Of a DNA stretch of 64,000 nucleotides, positions 1-11,590 are shown piece after piece. Origin of the DNA: Trochalopteron elliotii (Eukaryota; Chordata; Aves; Passeriformes; Leiothrichidae); NCBI GenBank assembly GCA_024734555.1, contig JANPWX010000548.1, positions 615,842 through 679,841 on the forward strand, given 5' to 3'. How positions within the stretch are numbered: position 1 is the first letter of the stretch; the number at the start of each line of letters is the position of its first letter. The notes beneath the pieces are model-generated. The model ran no database searches. It was not told the origin of the DNA and worked only from the letters and a program-made list of their open reading frames with translations. The position numbers were made by a program, and so were the translations under genes.

Positions 1-2199
1 CCTGCAATATTCCTCATTCTGTTTGGGAAGAATTTGCAAACTGCTTAGTGCTTGGAATGGGAATGTGAGAGTTAGGAATTTAGGAAATGGGGCAGAATTT
101 GAAACAGTGATGAAGCAGTGATTTGAAACATTAAAATTTCTCTGGTCACACAGCGTTGCCTCAGCCTCTTTCCCTAAGCTGAAGGCTTGCTTTTGCAAAT
201 CAGGTGACAGCAGATGCAATGGCCCACACATAGATTTTACTTCCAGAGTATAAATTTCCCAGAATACTTCCCACCAAACTCTGCCTACTGCTGTACAGCC
301 CTGCCCAAGCAAAGCTGGTTCAACATGGCATTTGTCACCACTTCCAAAACAAGAAAATTCCATTTGATTACATTTAGATGCCACAGCAGTGTACATAACT
401 CATCCTTTTCCATTCTAGTTCTGACACCCTTTCCAAGACAAGCACCTTCTCATTTTGTTATATCTGCAGGATGCAGACACGACACAATGAAGAGGAAGAA
501 TGTCAATTAGGGGTGCCTGGCTCTGACATTGCTCATCCTGCCTCAGTTTGTTTGATGTGGATAGACCCTTCACCATCTCATGCACACAAAAAGAAATTAC
601 CACAATTCACAGCAACCACAATCCTGAAATGTCTTATGCACAAAAATTAAAAATTTGGGGGTTTTGTTGCAGTACCAATCTTCAACATCTCTGCAGTTTA
701 TTTAATACTGCTTCATCCATGTTGAGCAGAACCATCTTTTCCTGAGGCATGCAGAGAGTGCATTGGGGGAAACAAGGACAGATTTTCCAGATATCTGTGC
801 CTAAAATGAACCATCTACCTACACACAAATACTCGTGAATACAAACAATCTGCTCTTCAGAAGGATGGTAAGTTCAGATAATTTTTAATGACCTGGGGGA
901 AAAAGGTGCCAGTTCTATTTCTATTCAGTTGGTTTTCTACATATGACATTTTTATTTTCTGTTTCACTGGAGTGCAGCGTGAGAGGCTCCAGGTTTAGCC
1001 TTTGAAATGTTGGTACAGCTGCAGGGTGACAGTCACACAGCAGACACCAGTACACACACAACACAAATGTTCAGAGAAGTCTAAATTCACAAAAGCCTAA
1101 TGTGCTGGAGGAGTTCATCAGCTGTCACATTTTAAAACAATTTCAATCTGCTCTATTTCATATGTTTCTCTTGGTCACAGCAAAACCTCATGCAAATCTG
1201 CTGCAGGTTCCCAGCAATAGAAGGGGCTGCCATGCACATTGGCAGCAAAAAATGAATTTCACATTCAGCTTTGAGACTTAAAACCAGCTGGACTTCAAAC
1301 TCACCTACAAAAGCATGACTCACAACTGGAAGACTCTCCATTCCAAATTTGCCAAGCAAGAAGTGCCTCTAGGCTGGATCTAGACCCTTTCTGAATGTCC
1401 CCCAAATCTGGAACTGATGCCAAAGCCACACATGAGACAAAAGCACCAATATTTGTTCAGCAGCCAGTTAAAGGAAAAGCAAACTCATTTCAAACTTCAA
1501 ATTGGTATGAAAAATGTCAGGAAAAAGGGAAAAGATGAGAGAGGAGAAACTGAAGCCTTTAGCCCATGACATCCTGCTCTCAGCAGGGATTTCTATCCCA
1601 GACAGATGCTCCATATCCCCAACCCCTCTTAATGACCCAAGTTCCAACCACAGCAGAAATTATTTCTCTGCACCCTTGGCCATAGAGAGGAGTGGTGGGA
1701 GACAATGCCTCCAGCCTCCAGCCAGGGAACTCTTCCCTATTCCCATTGCCCCTGTGGCAGATCAGGGGGGTGTGGAAAGGGCAGTTGTCTTGCACCAGGC
1801 TTTGCACCAGCCAGGAGGGAGGTTGGAGGAAGGCCAAGCCCCTCATTGTCCTGTGAGGCTGCTCACAAAGGCTTTTTTTTAATTATTGTTTTGTGTCCGT
1901 TTTGTTCCACCAGACCCACTCTAAATAGGCATTTTGTTTGCCATTAATGAAATCTGCTTCAATTTCAAAAGTTCTGTTTGCAGGCTGTAATCTCAGTCCC
2001 AGTCCAATTTAAATATCTGTTGTTTTGGTGGTGGACTTCTGGACTGCATCCCTCCAGCTCAATGCCAAAAACATAACGGAGGAAATTTCACCCACCGTTA
2101 GGAGCCATCTGGTTCTGCTGCTCTGAAAAGTGAGACAGATAAGGAGCTGTATGATACCCATGTAAGGCAATTTGCTGGCCTGTTTATCATACCTGACTC
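1..2199. other. Unique non-coding sequence, no gene seen
   Basis: Short open frames occur on both strands, the longest 122 codons at 1514-1882, but none has a recognisable domain, a convincing start context or paired splice sites. No LINE, LTR or satellite was recognised. A GC-richer patch lies at about 1680-1860 and explains the overlapping longer frames there. Most likely intergenic or intronic DNA. Confidence 0.6.
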
Positions 2200-2440
2200 T
2201 GGGGTGCACAGCTTTATTTTGATTTGATAAAAAGCAAAGCAGTACAGCTGCAGCACGCTGCTGCTTTGCTAAGCCGACAGATGGGCATCATTGTAAGGAA
2301 GCCACATGGCATTTTTTTGTTAAACTCAGCTCATTAGGTTTTATCTGCAATATGTTGCTGTATTGGCAGAAAACCTTTCAGCTAGCAGAAACATTAGCCA
2401 AAGTTTGTCAACAGAAATAGGGAAGATCCTATGGTGGAAG
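2200..2440. promoter_or_regulatory. Possible conserved non-coding element with hairpin
   Basis: A repeat-free block just after a short inverted repeat. It contains ATTAG/CATTAG-like homeodomain cores (CATTAGG at about 2332-2338 and CATTAGCC at about 2392-2399), an E-box CAGCTG inside the hairpin, and long A/T runs. Density and texture resemble vertebrate conserved enhancers. This is inference from appearance only, and no alignment was possible. Any target gene is unknown because no gene is visible nearby. Confidence 0.25.
2233..2270. repeat. Perfect-arm inverted repeat (hairpin)
   Basis: The left arm AGCAAAGCAG (2233-2242) is followed by a TA bulge and CAGC (2245-2248). An 8-base loop follows, then GCTG (2257-2260) and the right arm CTGCTTTGCT (2261-2270). 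All 14 stem pairs are Watson-Crick. The stem is much shorter than a typical pri-miRNA (about 33 bp), so a microRNA is not claimed. It could be a structured RNA element, a cruciform or chance. Confidence 0.6.
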
Positions 2441-5289
2441 GACGTGTGCTGGGGCAGGGGTGGGCTGTGATTGCTTCTCAATGCTCACAAGTCAACTCTT
2501 GAAATGTTTTTCAGCTCTCTCTATAATTTGTGCCATAATGGCAGTTCTGACTTGCATATTAATAGAGCTGCTATTCACAGCTTGCAATTGTTGGGGCTTT
2601 TCAAGACAGTTCACAAATCACTTTATCTGAGAAGGTGCAGGAAGTTTGTCAGCAAAACCTGGGAAGTGGGAAATTTTCCTTGTCTCTGGCACATAAAAAT
2701 ATAGTTGTCCAAATTCTCTTAATAGTGAAAAGGGCATTTTTAAGCTGAGAGGCCCAGGCTGTATTATTTTGAGGCAGTTTGGGTTGTAAAAAATTCTTTC
2801 CTATCTCGAGTGACTGGTTTAATTCCAATGGGCCAGTTTAACTTTGAGAGGAAAAGGAAGCCACGTTCTGTGTGTTAGTAGCAGTTTTAGCTACAGCTTG
2901 GCAAATGTGGAAAGCAAATCAAATTATTTTCAATCACAGAAGAAATATTAGGAACTTTGAAAAATTCCTCCTCGTGGAACTTCAAGAAATTGAATGGGCT
3001 GCTTTGTGAGCTCACAGGTATTTCAACACCTGCTCACATGGAGTCCAAGCACCAACATTTCACAGACTGAGGTCCCACTGAGGTTTTGGAGCTCTCTTCT
3101 GACACACAAACAGGCACCAAGTCATCCAAATCCATTTAGGGAGCCAGGAGACCACCACAGCTACATCTTAGTCCAGGTCAGAAATGTGCTTTCAAACCAG
3201 CCATCCTGGCCATTCCCATTTTTTGATGCCCAGAAAGGGAGCACATGCTCTGGATTCCTCTTAGATGGAACTAAACCACCTGCAGTAATGCCCCACCCCT
3301 TAACAGGCACTCAGCTCTCAGGAGCAAATTAATCTGAAACATCCCCCCAGAAACACACACAGTTAGGGTATCAGGGCTCAGCACCATTTCTCCCTCCACA
3401 TTTCCAGCACTAGGTAGCCTGCTAAAGCAAAAGCATTGAAAAATCTCTCTTGTTTTAATTTACAGGTGGCAAATTTAATTTTATGTCGGGGGTTTTCATT
3501 TACTCTAAACTCGAACTAAATCAAATCAAACTCGACCCAAATTTAATAAGTCCAGCTTAAACCAAAGTGGGAATATCCACTCAGTTTTCTGGCTACTCCA
3601 AATTTACCAGTCTAATATGCTACTTTGAATTAAGCCATACCAACTCAGAATCTAAATGTAACCTTAGTGTCTGTAAAAGCAAACATTTTTCAGTGATACA
3701 GCAAGCTGAGCTATGTTTTCCATTAGTGGAAAATGTAATCACATTCTGAGATACTTTATATTTTTATACTGGCTTTTATTTTTAGCTGTTTCTGTGTTAG
3801 AGCAGTGCCCATTATCTCACTCTAATTAAAGGTCACTGCTCCTGTTACTATCTATAGCTATAAAACTTCATGGTAGGCTGCCATATCTTGACCCAAAATT
3901 AATAGATGTATTTTAGATCATACATTTCCCCCCTTTCTCCAGCTGCCTGGCCCGTGTGCATGTCACAGAGCCTCTCCAGCTCTCAGCCATTTTAGGAGTT
4001 ATCTGGAAGATGCTGTGAAGGAGTGAGATCACAGTCTCTGGGGACACAGCTCTCACCATCAGTGGGATCAATCACTTGAACAGGGTTCAGCAGCCCAGAA
4101 CAGGCAGAGCTGCCACAGCAGGGAACGTGCCAGCACTGCTGCTTTGCTGTCTTGGTCACCAGGGCAGCCTTGAGCCCTTGTTCTCCTCCCCAGGGAGCAG
4201 CTGCAGTGCTGGGGGTGGCAGGGAGAGCTGCTGCCCTTGGTGATCAGGGTCCTGCTCCAGCAGTGGCACCTGACAAACTGCTGTGGGATCCACTGCCTTC
4301 AGCCAAAATCCCTTCTGGGTAGATTTGCTTGATTTCTGGAGAGCAGCCAGCAAAGTGGAATGCTAACCCGTAAGTAAAGTTCACTGGCATTTTTGTAATT
4401 CAGATAAAGAACACTGGACTTGCAGCCAGCTCTCTCTGGCCTTACTTTACTGCCAAGCAGCCAGAGCTTACTGTACCATGGGTAAAATGTGAAAGAAAAA
4501 GATGGCTTCATGTGTAGAACAGCAGAGCTGTAAAGTTTGCTGTATGATTCTGACCTTTTGTTGTCCTGATGATCTGAATCAGGTAACCAAGAGTGCAACT
4601 ACAAAATAAGAGACCCAGTTATTCCTTCAGAAATAGTCTATTTCCCAGTAGCCCACCAACTCCACTCATTTCAACACCAGACATATTCCTCCATCTCAAG
4701 CACTAGAAATTCTTCTGTCCTTTTAAATTTCAGTCTTGCTGGAGAAAAAAAAAATACAATATCTAGTCACACATGAAAGAGATAAGCTCCATGGTAATTG
4801 AACAGCAGAGATTCTGCACTCCAAATTCTGCCCGAGAGCCTGTGTGGATATTGCCTTTCAAGGGCAGAAAGGGGAATGGCTTTTCCTGATAACCATTGTA
4901 TATATAGATACTACAGGGAAAAAGCAAAGAGCTGTCAGCTTGGTGGGAGGGAATGGGAAAAAGAAATGGCAGGCTTGACTTTGGAACAAACACCCCCAGA
5001 TTTTACCTGAGACATGGTTTGGATGTAGAACTGGGTCTCGACTCTGCTGAAAATAAGAAAAATCTTCTGACATCCAGCTTGTAATTGTTATTCATGAAAA
5101 TGTATGAGATTAATGTGTTCACTTGGCACTGCCCTTCAACCTTGTAATGGAAGCAGTCAGATCTGAGAGGAGGTGGCAGAGAATAAAGAGGGACAGGAAA
5201 ATTGGAAGTGAAACAGGGAAGAGGAGTAAGCAAACAGAATTGATTGATTGATTGAAATATTTCCTTTCTGTGGAATTACTGGCCACGTG
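2441..5289. other. Unique non-coding sequence, no gene seen
   Basis: Nothing recognisable as a gene. Open frames reach 112 codons at 2994-3332 and have no domain. A GC-rich patch at about 4080-4300 is rich in CAG/CTG words and carries overlapping short frames on the minus strand. At 3505-3545 the word AACTCGA occurs twice, 22 bases apart, in an otherwise AT-rich stretch. A short (GATT) run occurs near 5242-5255. Confidence 0.55.
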
Positions 5290-6070
5290 CTGGTCTCCTT
5301 TTCACCACATAACCCTGGAGTTAGATGAGTTAACCTGAGCCAGCCAGGACTTCCGTGCTCTTCTCTTATTGTGCTCTATCAGAACCTGCAACACAGAGAT
5401 GGATGCAGCTTTCCAGGCCGGGCCTGCATGTCCATGAAATTTCTTGGGAGATAGAGCTGTCCAGTATCCTGACATGCTGCTACTTTTTTGTGCTGTTCCC
5501 TTTGTCCTGCAGAGCATCAGCCACTCTGCTTTGTCCTTCATTTTGCAGAAAACACAGATCCATACACTGCAATCCTCCAGCCACTCCTTGGAGGACCTGG
5601 CCCTGTCCTTGAACACTGCTGCTCTCCAGCAGAACCTTTACAGCTCTTTGCATTGTGCTGATGATCTCAACAAGACTTTCAAGGAGGGTATTGAGAGATA
5701 GCAGGCCATTCTCTCCTCTGCCAGTCATCATCCTAAGGGACATTTATGCCAGTGCTGGCCAAGGCTTGGTTTGGCCTTTTCATTAGCAGCTTGGTGGAGG
5801 ACTACACCACCATATGGTACTTAGTGAAATGTAATTGTGGGGACAAAGAAACCATCCTGATGGCCTCCAGGATTAGTCTCAGTAAGAGTGTTTGCAGCAC
5901 AACCCGTATAACTTTGCAGAAAGGATGTTTCTCTGGTGTTCCAAAACAAAAGAGCAAAAATGCAGCTAAAAGAGCTGTAGGAAGGATTTGTTCAGAGGCA
6001 GAGGCTGAGTGACACCATTCTAAGGAACAAAATTGGAGTGATGCACATCTTTCTTTTTTATAACCCATCT
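5290..6070. other. Coding-looking block, unidentified
   Basis: Open frames overlap on both strands through this block: minus 5302-5616, 5480-5743 and 5802-6068; plus 5444-5701 and 5746-6012. The plus frame before position 5701 is preceded by a good splice-acceptor-like tract ending in CCTGCAG at about 5507-5513. Its translation ends LNKTFKEGIER, is rich in Leu, Ser and Gln, and has no motif I recognise. It could be a decayed retrotransposed gene, an old repeat or an lncRNA exon. Chance remains the simplest reading. Confidence 0.2.
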
Positions 6071-6498
6071 GGCTCCACGTCCCCTGTAGTTTCTTCTCCC
6101 AGAACTGTGCAGCTCAATGGCTGATAATCACCTTCCCTGCTCAGCTTTGCTGGCGTGCCAGAACAAATATGTGTGCAGCACATTTGACATCAGACCTAAG
6201 CTGCTTTACAGTGAGCAAAAACCCCAAACTTGAAGCTTATTGTGGGAAAGAAAAAGTAAAAAATTAAATATCACTACTGAAGTAGTACCACAGAACCGCC
6301 TTCGAGTAAAATTCCTGTGCTCCAAGTTTCTCCAGAAGCCATGTACCCTGTCATCTTCTATCCCCATCACACACTACAAAATATTCTCCAGGGTGAGGAG
6401 ACAGCTGTTTGTGGTGCATGAGGGAACAGCCAGTCCATCTGGGAAATAAAACTCCTGTGACATCCTTTCAATATTTCTAAATAAAATGTTATTTGCAG

Positions 6499-6516
6499 TT
6501 ATCTGACTCAAAAGAG
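6499..6516 (+). other. Microexon-like 18-mer
   Basis: Eighteen bases sit exactly between an acceptor-like sequence ending ATTTGCAG and a near-consensus donor GTGAGTAAAG. The 18-mer is a multiple of three and reads LSDSKE in one frame. The pyrimidine tract is weak, being interrupted by A. No flanking exon was identified on the plus strand, so this may be coincidence in non-coding DNA. Confidence 0.15.
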
Positions 6517-6570
6517 GTGAGTAAAGGACAAAGTGGGGACTTTTTGAGAAAAGTTTTAACTTCACAGGAA

Positions 6571-9500
6571 GTCCAGTTTGTTGCTAAAAGCAATGCCAGA
6601 GAATGTTTTCAGGCAAATCTAACAGTTTCCTTAAGGCTCACAGCAGAGTTGTGAGCATTTTGGGGAAGTGCAGCAGGGGCAGGGTCTGGGGAGGAGCTGC
6701 TGCCAAGAAAGTGAAGCAGCTCTGCAGACTGAGGTGTCTACTGAAATCACACCAACGGGAATTTTTCTCTTTTGTTGCTAAGAAAATCTTACCTTCAAAC
6801 ACTCCCACTTAAGGATCATGAAAGAATATGCCAGAACAAAACCTGCCTGTGTTTGGGGATGGTGCACATTTGATTAAAATAAGAGAGAATATTGCTTTGG
6901 GGCCCTGCTCACACTTTCAGTGCAGTGACCTCATCACTGCACACGGGTGCTGCTGCAGGAACTGCATCTTTGCATGTGCATTCTGCTGTCCCCTGCTCTC
7001 CAGTGCAGGCAACACACGGGTGGGTTGAACATTCTGTCTCCACGAACACTGCACAGAGAGCTGGAAAGAGACTGAACGTGCAGCTCCTATTGACCCTGGT
7101 GAGAAGGGAGGGGATTCAGAATCCCCTCTGGGGTCCTGCTTTGCCACTGTATCTTATTAAAAAGGGTTGTTTGTACCATTATGAAATAAGTAGGTCACAG
7201 ACAACCCTTTCCAGTGTTCCAATCTACTCAATTTGCTGCTGATGGGGATTAGCACTAAAAAAGTAAAGTTACCCTTTTCTCACGTGAGGCTGCAAGTTAC
7301 CTTCTCGTGTTTAATTCCATCACAGGAAAAAAGGACAGCTGAGCTGTCCACATCTCCATTGGAGTTTTCTTCTGTGTATTTTTTACTTGGTTACCAGGAC
7401 TTCCCATCATCCCTTTTGTATCAGAACAGAGACAGGACCTTATTAGGTTGCTTTTTTGAATTTAAGAAACCTAATCTGCCCCCCTGCCAGCACTGAAAAA
7501 TACAGAGGAAAGAAAAACACTTTCTGACCTCCAAAGGATTTTATGAATTAAGTAGATCCTTTCTTTTTCACCGAGAACCACAGAACAAAGCTGGCAGTGA
7601 TTGGTCTGTGTGAAGTCAAGAGATATCAGGAACTGATACAACTGAGTGTTCAATGTGCCATTACCCCAGAGACAAATTCTCTCCAATTTACCCTCCTGGA
7701 TTTGTTCCTCTCTTCTTTGGCCACATTGTCCTCCCTCTGTTGTTATCCCAGTACTGAGGAGGGACAGCATTGAGGTCCAAGCTGATAAAAAGCAGATTTC
7801 TTTCTGTGCTTTAATTGACTTCTGAGGTCAGCGAGGACTCCACAGGCCAGTTTTTCCTTATCCCCAGAGTAACTGTGCATATGGAATGGAGACATTTACA
7901 TCCAGCCCCAGGAATGGCATGATAACTGTATTTATCTTTCCAGGTGATTGTGCCAGACTCATCACCATGGTACCTGCACTGCACTGACTTTTAGCTACAA
8001 CCTTTTGCTGCAGAAGGCTTTTGGTGGCCCTCACCCCCCTCCTGGGAGCCAGGAAGTGCAAGGGACCATTGATGCTGCTCTTGAGTTATGTGGGGAGGAG
8101 GGTAAATGTTGGTGTTGTTAATCATTTCTTACTGTTTGCATGGTGGCTGGCTGTGGTATGCTAAGTGCCTGAGCTCTCCTGGCAGGCTGAGAGGTTGTGG
8201 ATTATTAATCACCCCTACTTTCAAATATATAAATCATGATCCCAGTAAAGGCAAAGGAAGAGAAGCAGCAATCTCCTGTTAACCCCTTTGGCTCAGAGGA
8301 TGCTGTGTGTCCTCACCTGATCTCACCAGAAGTCCTGGTTTGTCCCTGTGCCAGTTGCCTTCCCAAGACAGTGGCCCCTAAGGTTTTGAAGTCTCCCTAA
8401 AACCTACTCAGGCAATTTTCCCACATCCACCAGTTTTGGGGTTTTAGGCCAGGCTCAGAAGATGACTGTGAGCTCCCAAGTGCCAGACTCATACAATGAG
8501 GGAAAGCAGCTGGCTGGACATCAGACCCTGCTTCATTCCTTGTGTAAAAGCCTGGAACAAAAGCACACAGCACTGCTGCAGACAAAAGTAATGTTGGATT
8601 ACTTTTAATAAAAATTAATAAAAATTAATAAAAATTCCCAGATAACTTGATATTAATACAATTCTGATATAGAAAAAGAGGAAAAAAGAAATTTCCTCCT
8701 TTGCTCCTTCTGAGTTATTCTACATTTGGTCTGGGCTAAAACAGTATTTCTGAACTGGAGCAGACCTTCCTCAGCTGATCTAAATATTATATCCAATAAA
8801 TAATTATTGGGGTAAGGCTGCATCCAAGCCAAGCCCACAGGCTAGACAGTCTTCTAGTTTACAGGAAATCTTTCAAACTGTGCAGCCCTTCATCAGTGCC
8901 AGAAATCCATATTGACTCCAACCCCAGCTAATGCTGTTCTCAAAAGCCAGAGGAAACCACTGCTCAGGCTGGACCCTCTTTGAAAGCTGCAACAAGATCT
9001 GTAATCCAGAAATCACATCTTCAATCAAGCTCCAGACAGTGCATAACCACAACACGTGATGTATCACTATGCTCCTCCAGCTCATCATAGCTAGGAAACA
9101 ATTTCAGTTCATTCTAAGTAAATTTGCAATAAAAAAATAGGCTTAAAAAAGGATTACTTTCCAAATGTTCATGTTTTTACATAACATTTTACAAGAAAGA
9201 AAAAGGAGTGGGTAGGGTAAGGTTTTTGAAAAGAGAAAAATGTTTCAACAAGATTAAGATGTAGTACTAAAAAAAATATATGTTATGACTGAAAAGACAA
9301 AATTTGCAAACCAATATTGCGTAAAGTGATTTATCTCAAGGAAATATCGTGGTCTGAAGGCAGCAAGGTTCAGCTCAAGTGATGTACCTCAAGAAAACAA
9401 TGCCAGCCCTGATTCCTTCCACCTCAGTTCTAGGGAAAAACTGCCAGCCCAGAAAGAGGACAGTGCTCACTTCAGTTCCAGGACCAGATCCTGCATGCAA

Positions 9501-11395
9501 GAAAGATGCTGCTGAGATCTTCAGAATGCCCCCTGTGGGGGAGAGGGAGCTGGTTAAATCATCAGGCCAGATCTACAGCAAAAATTTTCCACCAATACAA
9601 GATTGTATTTCAGGTGCACATTTTGTTCCCCAAATTCATCTATAGACAAGAGGTCGGCCCATGCCAAGCATCCTAAGCTGGTTTGGGAGAGGAGGAGCTG
9701 CTGCTCCTTAGAGCAGAATGCAGCTATTGCAGCAAAAAAATCCACAGCACGTGCACTGGTAGTATTTTGTCCAATAGTTTGGCCACTTTAAAATTAAATA
9801 TAGCACAGAATGAAAAATTGTTGCCAATTGTCGTGGCTTGCGTTCATTTAGATGTTTTATGCTACAGCACAGATTAATATTTGGGGTTTTTTTTCTGTTG
9901 TGCTCCAATGTTTATAGCAAATGACAGTAAGTCTGGGTTTTATGTCACCAGTTAGCCATAATGCTCCAAAGGGCTTGCAGCAAAGCAAAGCAAGGCAGCA
10001 GAAATCCTAATTACAGTGATGATGAGTGGTGGTCTCAGTATTTGTCAACGCCGGTTTGATTTCAGGTTGAGCTGTACCCTAACTAGGCATGTTTATAAGA
10101 GATCACAGAGGTTTGGTTTGTGAGCTTATACAGCCAGATTCTCATGTAAATCAGCACAGCCCTGCTCCAATCCCCTGGAGCCCTGGGCTCCAGCCCCAGG
10201 GGAAGGGTTGGTGTCAGTGGAGCTGCATCATTTTACAGCAGCACAGCCCATTACATTTAAGAGTTTGCAGCACCAGAATGGGTCTTAAATATTGAAGGTT
10301 TTATCCTGCAGTGGGCTAAAAGGATTCACATGTCCTTGGAGCAGCAGGCATTTAGTACATCTCTGGAGAAAGGCAGTGCTCTGCACAGTCATTTTCTGTT
10401 ATCATCTGAGCAGGGCTCTGTAGGCACTGTCAGGGTGGGTAAAACTCACCCCTGTGAACACACCCTGCACAGAGCACACCTGGGCTGGAAGCTCCCTTCA
10501 GCCTTTGAAATGAACATGAATGAATTTATACAAGGGGAAAACTCCATCCTCTCTAAATTATCCAGCCCTGGAGCTAAAACCCCCCAATGCACAGAACTGC
10601 AACATGAATATGCCTCCAAGATCTCTGCAGATGGGATTGGGTCAGTGCAATACCTCTGCTCAAATTTAGATTGACAGCTACAGAGAGCAGCTGGAGCATT
10701 CCTAAAAGGAGAAATACTTCTGATTCCCCTCTCTGCTAAGGCTCAATAGGTCCAGCATAAAACATCTACAGCACCAGGAGTGCCTCAAGAGCCACAATAA
10801 CCAATCTCATCTGCATAAATTCATCAGGAATTTACAAGTAGCTAATAAAATGGAGAAACTTGTGTGTGAAATAGGAACAAAAAGATGTGGTTATGGTTAA
10901 GCAAATGTGAGCTGTTACAAAGCTTTCTCACTTATCTGTGCTTAAGACATTCAGTCCCTCTTGTTCCCATGCAAGGGTGAGGATAAGCAGAGGCATTGAG
11001 GTCCCATCCAGGACAGCCTGGGAGGGTGGAAAGCCAATGGAGGTTCTTAGGGAAAAATACAAATATTTTGCTGTTGGTTTGGGAATCCTGTGGCTCACAG
11101 AGCCACATGGGGATTGCTGGCTGGCCTAGATGTAGCTGGTAGTGATTTTTCACATGCACAAGCTCTCAGCTCTCTGCCAATGAGGTTGCCATCCCCAGGA
11201 GCTGCTCCAGGAAACCTGCTCTAACACATTAAAAAAGCCCTTCTCTAAGTAATAATGCCAAGAAGTTTGCTCTGTCTCAGAAGCTGGATTTATCTGGACA
11301 CAAAAATCCTGCAGAATACCTGTAGAGCAGCAGCTGTCCCAGAATAGCTCAGGCAATCAGTCACAAACAAGCCACCAATTCATCCTGAACATCTT
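6571..11395. other. Unique non-coding sequence, no gene seen
   Basis: No gene, LINE or LTR was recognised. Open frames stay below 120 codons. The only low-complexity elements noted are the 10-bp tandem repeat near 8605, short A-runs around 9131-9280 and a purine-rich GCAAA run near 9980-10000. The block at about 9930-10080 is repeat-free, contains CCTAATTACAG and several AT-rich words, and could be a regulatory element, but there is no firm evidence. Confidence 0.55.
8605..8636. repeat. 10-bp tandem repeat, about 3.2 copies
   Basis: The decamer TTAATAAAAA is repeated directly with no visible mismatch over three full units plus a partial one. It is a short AT-rich minisatellite. No function is implied. 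Slippage makes it a potential length polymorphism. Confidence 0.85.
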
Positions 11396-11590
11396 GAATC
11401 ATGGAATCACAGTTTCTTAGGTTGAAAAAGACTTCCAAGAGTAGAGTCCACCACTAAACCGTGTCCCCAAGTGCCACATCTGCACATCTTTTAAACCCCT
11501 CCAGGGATGGTGACTCCACCACTCCCCTGGGCAGCCTGTTCCAGTGCTTGGCAACCCAAACTTTGGGCTGAGAGTGACTTTTCCTGGATG
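11396..11590 (-). mobile_element. CR1 LINE, 3' end fragment (minus orientation)
   Basis: The plus strand begins with the reverse complement of the CR1 3' terminal repeat (AATCATGGAATCACAG). It continues into familiar antisense CR1 text: a degraded GGTTGAAAAAGAC stretch, CCACTAAACC, GTGCCACAT, CCTCCAGGGATGGTGACTC and GGGCAGCCTGTTCCAGTGC. CR1 is the dominant non-LTR retrotransposon of birds and is usually truncated at its 5' end, as here. Only about 195 bases of the 3' end remain, so it is a dead copy. The far boundary is approximate. Confidence 0.9.
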
